From Burkholderiales bacterium (GTDB taxonomy: Bacteria; Pseudomonadota; Gammaproteobacteria; Burkholderiales; Burkholderiaceae_C): a stretch of DNA of 12,076 nucleotides. The notes below the pieces were generated by a model that saw only the letters and a list, made by a program, of their open reading frames with translations, did not search any database and was not told where the DNA came from. Each line of letters opens with the position of its first letter. Position 1 is the first letter of the stretch. The stretch is taken from the NCBI GenBank assembly GCA_947450745.1, contig CANFYD010000057.1:1-12076 (forward strand). Direction: 5' to 3'. This document shows positions 8,745 to 12,076 of the stretch, in pieces. The translations under genes and the position numbers were made by a program.

Positions 8745-8750
8745 GACAGG
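8745..8750 (+). promoter_or_regulatory. Ribosome binding site for first wssF copy
   Basis: GACAGG ends nine bases before ATG 8760. It directly abuts the alternative TTG at 8751, which would leave no spacer. This decides the start in favour of ATG 8760. Confidence 0.55.
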
Positions 8751-8759
8751 TTGATTCCA

Positions 8760-9410
8760 ATGCCTCTACTTTCCACCTTACTCGTCGGTGCCTCGATTCT
8801 GATCGTCGGCGATAGCCACCTGTCCAAGCCTGACTACCTGATCAAGTCACTTCATGAAGAGTTGACGCGTCAGGGAGCACTCGTCCATTCTTTTTCGGCC
8901 TGTGGCGCGTCTGCCGGGGACTGGTTGATCTCGGCCAAGATGGTTTGCGGTGCGGAGAGGGTCGGCAAGGGTCCCGTAACGCTCTTCGTTCAAGCGGCCA
9001 GCACTCAGCCGATCAAGACGCTGATTGCCGCAGACAAGGCCAAATTCGTCATCGTTGTCGCTGGCGACACCATGGCCAACTACAAAAAGGAATTTGCGAG
9101 GGCATGGGCTTGGCAACAGACGACCAGCCTGAGCAAGGAAATCGCCAGCACTGGAGCAACCTGTATCTGGGTCGGCCCACCCTGGGGTGAAGGCGGCCAA
9201 TATGGCAAGACTCAAGCCCGGGTGCAGCAGATTTCGAACTTCCTGGCAACGAACGTCGCACCCTGCATCTACATCGACTCGCTCAAGTTCAGCCAGCCCG
9301 GCACCTGGCCGACCGTTGACGGACAGCACCTGTACCCGGCCGGGTATCAGGCTTGGGGCATGGCCATCGCAAAAGCCATCAACGAGTCACCGCTGCCTGG
9401 AAAACCGTAA
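8760..9410 (+). CDS. wssF: WssF-like SGNH-fold protein, copy 1
   Basis: A 216-residue protein placed where SBW25-type wss operons carry wssF, which is proposed to help supply acyl groups for cellulose acetylation; the reaction is not established by this sequence. SGNH signs are block I VGDSHL with candidate nucleophile Ser19 on a first strand ILIVGD, a Gly-rich CGASAGDW segment at 48-55 (block II-like), and a C-terminal DGQHLYPAGY with the Asp187/His190 pair (block V). Block III reads GDTM at 102-105 where SGNH enzymes usually have GxND, so the oxyanion Asn is missing at that spot. Cysteines 48, 63, 135 and 169 are all shared with copy 2. There is no signal peptide: the fold starts within about 12 residues, and the bcsC stop is in frame just upstream, so no longer start exists. 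ATG 8760 is chosen over TTG 8751 because of the Shine-Dalgarno spacing. It lies 30 bases after bcsC. The family call is firm; the wssF name rests mostly on position and size. Confidence 0.75.
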   Translation: MPLLSTLLVGASILIVGDSHLSKPDYLIKSLHEELTRQGALVHSFSACGASAGDWLISAKMVCGAERVGKGPVTLFVQAASTQPIKTLIAADKAKFVIVVAGDTMANYKKEFARAWAWQQTTSLSKEIASTGATCIWVGPPWGEGGQYGKTQARVQQISNFLATNVAPCIYIDSLKFSQPGTWPTVDGQHLYPAGYQAWGMAIAKAINESPLPGKP

Positions 9411-9488
9411 GCGCGCAAGACGAGCTCAGCGGTAGCACGCCGCCCTCTTTCAGTTTTCACTGTCGATAACAACTTCGGAATTCATCTC

Positions 9489-10154
9489 ATGCCCGCTTCA
9501 ACCCTTGCCGGACTGGCCATGCTCGTGATTGGCGAGAGCCACTTGTCTCAAGCCAACTACCTGATCAACCCGCTGTATGAAAACCTGAGCGCTCAGGGTG
9601 CCAAGGTGCATGCAATTGGCGCTTGTGGTGCCAGCGCCGGTGACTGGCTCAAATCCATCAGCGTGCCTTGCGGAGGCGATCGCAGCAGCAGCACCGGTGC
9701 CACGGCCGTCATCAAAGGCCGTGACGCCGTCACCACGCCGATCAAGCAATTGATCGCCACCGACAAGCCAGATGTCGTCGTCATCATCATCGGCGACACG
9801 ATGGCGTCCTATGACAAGCCCGCCTTCCCGCGGGCTTGGGCTTGGCAAGGAGTGACCAGCCTGGCCAAGGAGGTTGCGGCCACCAAGACGACCTGCGTCT
9901 GGGTCGGACCACCCTGGGGACAGCCGGGTGGCAAGTATCAGAAAAACGACCCACGGGTCGAGTTGATTTCCGGCTTTCTGGCCAGCAATGTGGCGCCCTG
10001 CATCTACATCGATTCGCTGAAGTTCTCGAAACCGGGCCAGTGGACGACGCTGGACGGCCAGCATTTCAGTTTGGCCGGCTACAAAGCCTGGAGCGAGGCC
10101 ATCAGTTTGGCCATCTCTGACTTGCCCGCCATCAAAAGCCTGAAAAAGCCATGA
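9489..10154 (+). CDS. wssF: WssF-like SGNH-fold protein, copy 2
   Basis: A 221-residue paralogue of the preceding gene, with the same expected role in cellulose acylation. Block I reads VIGESHL with candidate nucleophile Ser17, so the usual Asp of GDS is Glu here. Block II-like CGASAGDW is at 46-53. Block III reads IGDTM at 101-105, again without the GxND Asn. Block V DGQHFSLAGY carries Asp189 and His192. The four cysteines (46, 61, 136, 171) are conserved with copy 1. The loop after Cys61 (SSSTGATAVIKGRDAV) is longer and differs from copy 1. There is no signal peptide: the first strand begins near residue 9, and no ATG, GTG or TTG lies in frame between copy 1's stop and ATG 9489. Upstream is a 78-base gap, the largest in the window; CGGA nine bases before the ATG is a weak ribosome site. 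The stop overlaps the next gene as ATGA. This coupling to wssG suggests copy 2 keeps the ancestral wssF-wssG junction (inference). Confidence 0.75.
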   Translation: MPASTLAGLAMLVIGESHLSQANYLINPLYENLSAQGAKVHAIGACGASAGDWLKSISVPCGGDRSSSTGATAVIKGRDAVTTPIKQLIATDKPDVVVIIIGDTMASYDKPAFPRAWAWQGVTSLAKEVAATKTTCVWVGPPWGQPGGKYQKNDPRVELISGFLASNVAPCIYIDSLKFSKPGQWTTLDGQHFSLAGYKAWSEAISLAISDLPAIKSLKKP

Positions 10155-10870
10155 GTACCCACACGCTGAAAAACGCGCCGCGTCTGTTCCCAAGTCTGTT
10201 TCCTCGTCTGTGCCCGCCACTGCTGCTGGCCGCCCTGTCCTGCCTGGGCTCGCTGGCTCACGCGGCGGACATTCCGCTTTACGAGACCGGCCCCAGTCAG
10301 GACGCCGCCTTCGTGCGCTTCATCAATGCCCAAGCCGGGTTGCTGGAAGTCAGCTCGGCAGGCTCGGTGACGCGCACCAAGCTCGAACCCGGCCAACCAG
10401 CCAGCCCGTTCTACACCGTCGATGCCAACGCCCGTGTCAAAGGTCGATTCCACGCAGGCAGCCAGCAAGGTGACATTGGCCTGACCGTCAAGCCGGGTGA
10501 ATTTGCCAGCGTGGTGGCACTGCCTGGCACCGGAGCGATCAAGCAAATCATCCTGCGCGAGCAACCGGATGACTTCAATGCGCTGAAGGTCTCGCTGGCG
10601 CTCTACAACATCGACCCCCAATGCGGCCCGGCCGGCCTCAAGGTGATGGGCCGCAGCGCCGCTCTGTTCGAGTCGGTGGCCAGCGGCTCGCTGCAACGCC
10701 GCGCCCTGAACCCGGTGAGCATTTCGGTGCAACTGGTCTGCAAGGGCGTGCTCGCACCAGCCACCTTGGCACTCGGTGCCTTGCAAGCCGGTCAGCGCTA
10801 CAGCGTTTTCGTTGTCCCCTCGGGCGTCAATTCGCGCTTGTTCATCACCTCGGACAACCTGGCGCGCTGA
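10151..10870 (+). CDS. wssG: AlgF/WssG-like periplasmic polysaccharide acetylation protein
   Basis: A 239-residue secreted protein of the AlgF type. AlgF takes part in alginate O-acetylation in the periplasm, and WssG is its counterpart for cellulose. The N-terminus has scattered basic residues, then a hydrophobic core LLLAALSCLGSLAHA with likely cleavage near residue 38-39. The mature start ADIPLYETGP, followed by AAFVRFINA, matches the AlgF-family opening pattern (LY..GP.....FVR..N). The rest looks like beta-rich tandem domains without recognisable catalytic motifs. Two cysteines in the mature part (158 and 197) could form a disulfide. Start ATG 10151 overlaps the copy 2 stop by ATGA. Downstream, 45 bases separate it from the MBOAT gene, as expected for a WssG-WssH pair. 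Family membership is judged from motif and synteny, not a search. Confidence 0.8.
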   Translation: MSTHTLKNAPRLFPSLFPRLCPPLLLAALSCLGSLAHAADIPLYETGPSQDAAFVRFINAQAGLLEVSSAGSVTRTKLEPGQPASPFYTVDANARVKGRFHAGSQQGDIGLTVKPGEFASVVALPGTGAIKQIILREQPDDFNALKVSLALYNIDPQCGPAGLKVMGRSAALFESVASGSLQRRALNPVSISVQLVCKGVLAPATLALGALQAGQRYSVFVVPSGVNSRLFITSDNLAR

Positions 10871-10915
10871 CCGCTCACGCACCCGGACCGCACCGCGTCA
10901 CTGGAACTCCTCATC

Positions 10916-12076
10916 ATGGTCTTCGCATCCCTCGAATTCTTGTCGCTGTTTCTGCCGCTGTTCCTGCTGCTGTATGCGCTGGTCGGCCCGAAATGGCGCA
11001 ATGCTTTTCTGTTGTTCGGCAGCTGGTTCTTTTACGGCTGGTGGAGCCCGACCTTCTTGTTGATGTTCATCGGCTTGGCCGGGCTGGGCTGGGTCGGCGG
11101 CTTGGTGATTGCGCGCGGCACCGAGGGCCGCGGAAGGGGCTTGGCGCTGGCCTTCTTCATCTGCCTGAACCTCGGGCTGTTGTGCTGGTTCAAGTACGCC
11201 AATATCGTCGTCGAGACCTTGACCGATGTACTCGGGCAAGGGGCAATGGCGGCGGACTGGCAGCGCATCGTCTTGCCGATCGGCCTGTCCTTCATCGTTT
11301 TGCAGTCGATCTCCTATTTGGTCGACGTGTACCGGCGAACCGTTGTGGCCGACCCCAGCTTCACCAGCTTCGGGGCTTATCAGTCGATGTTCGTCCACCT
11401 GATCGCCGGTCCCATCATTCGCTACGAATGGGTCAAGCGCGAGCTGCTGTCGCGCCCGTTCGACTGGCCTCAATTCGCGCTGGGCGCACGCCGCTTCATG
11501 ATCGGCATGAGCATGAAGGTGCTGATTGCCGACACGCTGGCTCCGGTTGCCAACTTGGCGTTCAGCCTGCCGCAACCTACCTTGGCCGACAGCTGGGCCG
11601 GCTGCATCGCCTACACCTTGCAACTGTTCTTTGACTTTGCCGGCTACAGCGGCATGGCCATCGGCTTGGGGATGATGCTGGGGTTCCGCTTCCCGGAAAA
11701 CTTCCGCCAGCCCTACTTGGCCACCAGCATCCAGGACTTCTGGCGGCGCTGGCATTTGTCGCTGTCGAGTTGGATCCGCGACTACCTCTACATTCCCTTC
11801 GGCGGCAACCGGGTCAGCCCGCCGCGCATCTACCTCAACTTGCTGCTGACGATGGCCATTGCCGGCCTGTGGCATGGCGGTGACAGCTGGAACTTCCTGC
11901 TCTGGGGCACGGCTCATGGCTTGGCGCTCTGCCTGGCCCGGGCCTGGACGAACGCAGGCTGGATCGCACCGCCGTCGCTGTTGTCGCGCCTGCTGACGCT
12001 GCTGTTCGTGATGCTGGCCTGGACCATCTTCCGCGCCCATACCTTTGACGATGCCTTGCGCATGTATGCCGGCCAA
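10916..12076 (+). CDS. wssH: MBOAT acyltransferase, AlgI/WssH family (3' end outside window)
   Basis: Polytopic inner-membrane protein expected to transfer acyl groups from a cytoplasmic donor across the membrane for cellulose O-acetylation, as AlgI does for alginate. The window holds 387 codons with no stop. The family is usually about 470-520 residues, so roughly 80-130 are missing. Start ATG 10916 gives MVFASLEFLSLFLPLFLLLYA, the typical MBOAT opening; a weak GGAA lies about nine bases upstream. Further motifs are FYGWWSP near residue 39, HLIAGPIIRY from 161, FDFAGYSGMAIG around 239-250, FWRRWHLSLSSWIRDYLYIPFGGNR with His280, and AGLWHGGDSWNFLLWG with His320, the invariant MBOAT histidine. 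Many hydrophobic segments fit a multi-pass protein. The acceptor is inferred to be cellulose from the adjacent bcs genes. A WssI/AlgJ-type transferase gene would be expected just after the window. Confidence 0.94.
   Translation, partial: MVFASLEFLSLFLPLFLLLYALVGPKWRNAFLLFGSWFFYGWWSPTFLLMFIGLAGLGWVGGLVIARGTEGRGRGLALAFFICLNLGLLCWFKYANIVVETLTDVLGQGAMAADWQRIVLPIGLSFIVLQSISYLVDVYRRTVVADPSFTSFGAYQSMFVHLIAGPIIRYEWVKRELLSRPFDWPQFALGARRFMIGMSMKVLIADTLAPVANLAFSLPQPTLADSWAGCIAYTLQLFFDFAGYSGMAIGLGMMLGFRFPENFRQPYLATSIQDFWRRWHLSLSSWIRDYLYIPFGGNRVSPPRIYLNLLLTMAIAGLWHGGDSWNFLLWGTAHGLALCLARAWTNAGWIAPPSLLSRLLTLLFVMLAWTIFRAHTFDDALRMYAGQ

Larger units (their letters stand above)
8760..10154 (+). repeat. Tandem gene duplication (two wssF-like genes)
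   Basis: The two genes start 729 bases apart and align along their full length with only short gaps. By hand count about 115 of about 203 aligned residues match. The longest shared DNA I noticed is 17 bases at 9261-9277 and 9996-10012. Shared protein blocks include AWAWQ, WVGPPWG and NVAPCIYIDSLKFS. The level of divergence indicates an old duplication, or acquisition of a second homologue, rather than a recent copy. Confidence 0.85.

Noticed and set aside
9426..9470. Possible hairpin or terminator between the two wssF copies
   Set aside because: Only a four-pair GCGG/CCGC stem with a loop of about seven bases; too weak to call, though a processing site cannot be excluded.
10621..11634. A 337-codon plus-strand open frame overlapping wssG and wssH
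   Set aside because: Arg/Pro/Gly-rich, no recognisable motif, and it runs out of frame through the well-supported WssG and MBOAT proteins.
10898..12076. A 392-codon open frame on the minus strand across the MBOAT gene
   Set aside because: Its product is rich in Gln, Ala, Gly and Arg with no domain-like pattern, and it lies opposite a clear AlgI/WssH gene with all MBOAT motifs. It is a shadow of GC-rich codons.

Overview
The window is one plus-strand operon segment of about 12 kb for making, exporting and probably O-acetylating cellulose. Base composition is high GC (estimated by eye, above 60%). The protein sequences resemble the proteobacterial BcsA/BcsB/BcsZ/BcsC set closely. The gene order matches the wss (acetylated cellulose) operon known from Pseudomonas fluorescens SBW25. 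I read the host as a Gram-negative proteobacterium, probably a beta-proteobacterium of the Burkholderiales. That placement is inference from style and composition, not proof.

Layout: (1) 1-1256, the 3' two-thirds or so of bcsA, the c-di-GMP-activated cellulose synthase, cut by the window edge. (2) 1253-3586, bcsB, the periplasmic membrane-anchored partner. (3) 3583-4869, bcsZ, the periplasmic GH8 endoglucanase. (4) 4833-8729, bcsC, the TPR scaffold and outer-membrane beta-barrel exporter. (5) 8760-9410 and 9489-10154, two tandem paralogous SGNH-like proteins of the WssF type. (6) 10151-10870, an AlgF/WssG-like secreted protein. (7) 10916-12076, the first 387 codons of an MBOAT acyltransferase of the AlgI/WssH family, cut by the right edge. 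All eight genes are on one strand. Three junctions are ATGA stop-start overlaps and one is a 37-base overlap. The only gaps are 30, 78 and 45 bases. No stretch over 300 bases lacks a gene, and I see no terminator, RNA gene, mobile element or CRISPR.

How the parts work together: BcsA polymerises UDP-glucose and moves the glucan across the inner membrane. BcsB guides it, BcsC takes it through the outer membrane, and BcsZ trims it in the periplasm. The MBOAT protein is expected to move acyl groups across the inner membrane. WssG, and the WssI/AlgJ-like enzyme that should lie just beyond the right edge, would place them on the chain. WssF has been proposed to take part in acyl supply or presentation.

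The main novelty is that wssF is duplicated in tandem. The two copies are about 55-60% identical by hand alignment. They differ in the nucleophile motif (GDSH versus GESH), and neither has the usual SGNH block III asparagine. They also share four cysteines although neither has a signal peptide. A smaller oddity is that the BcsA TED motif reads TDD.
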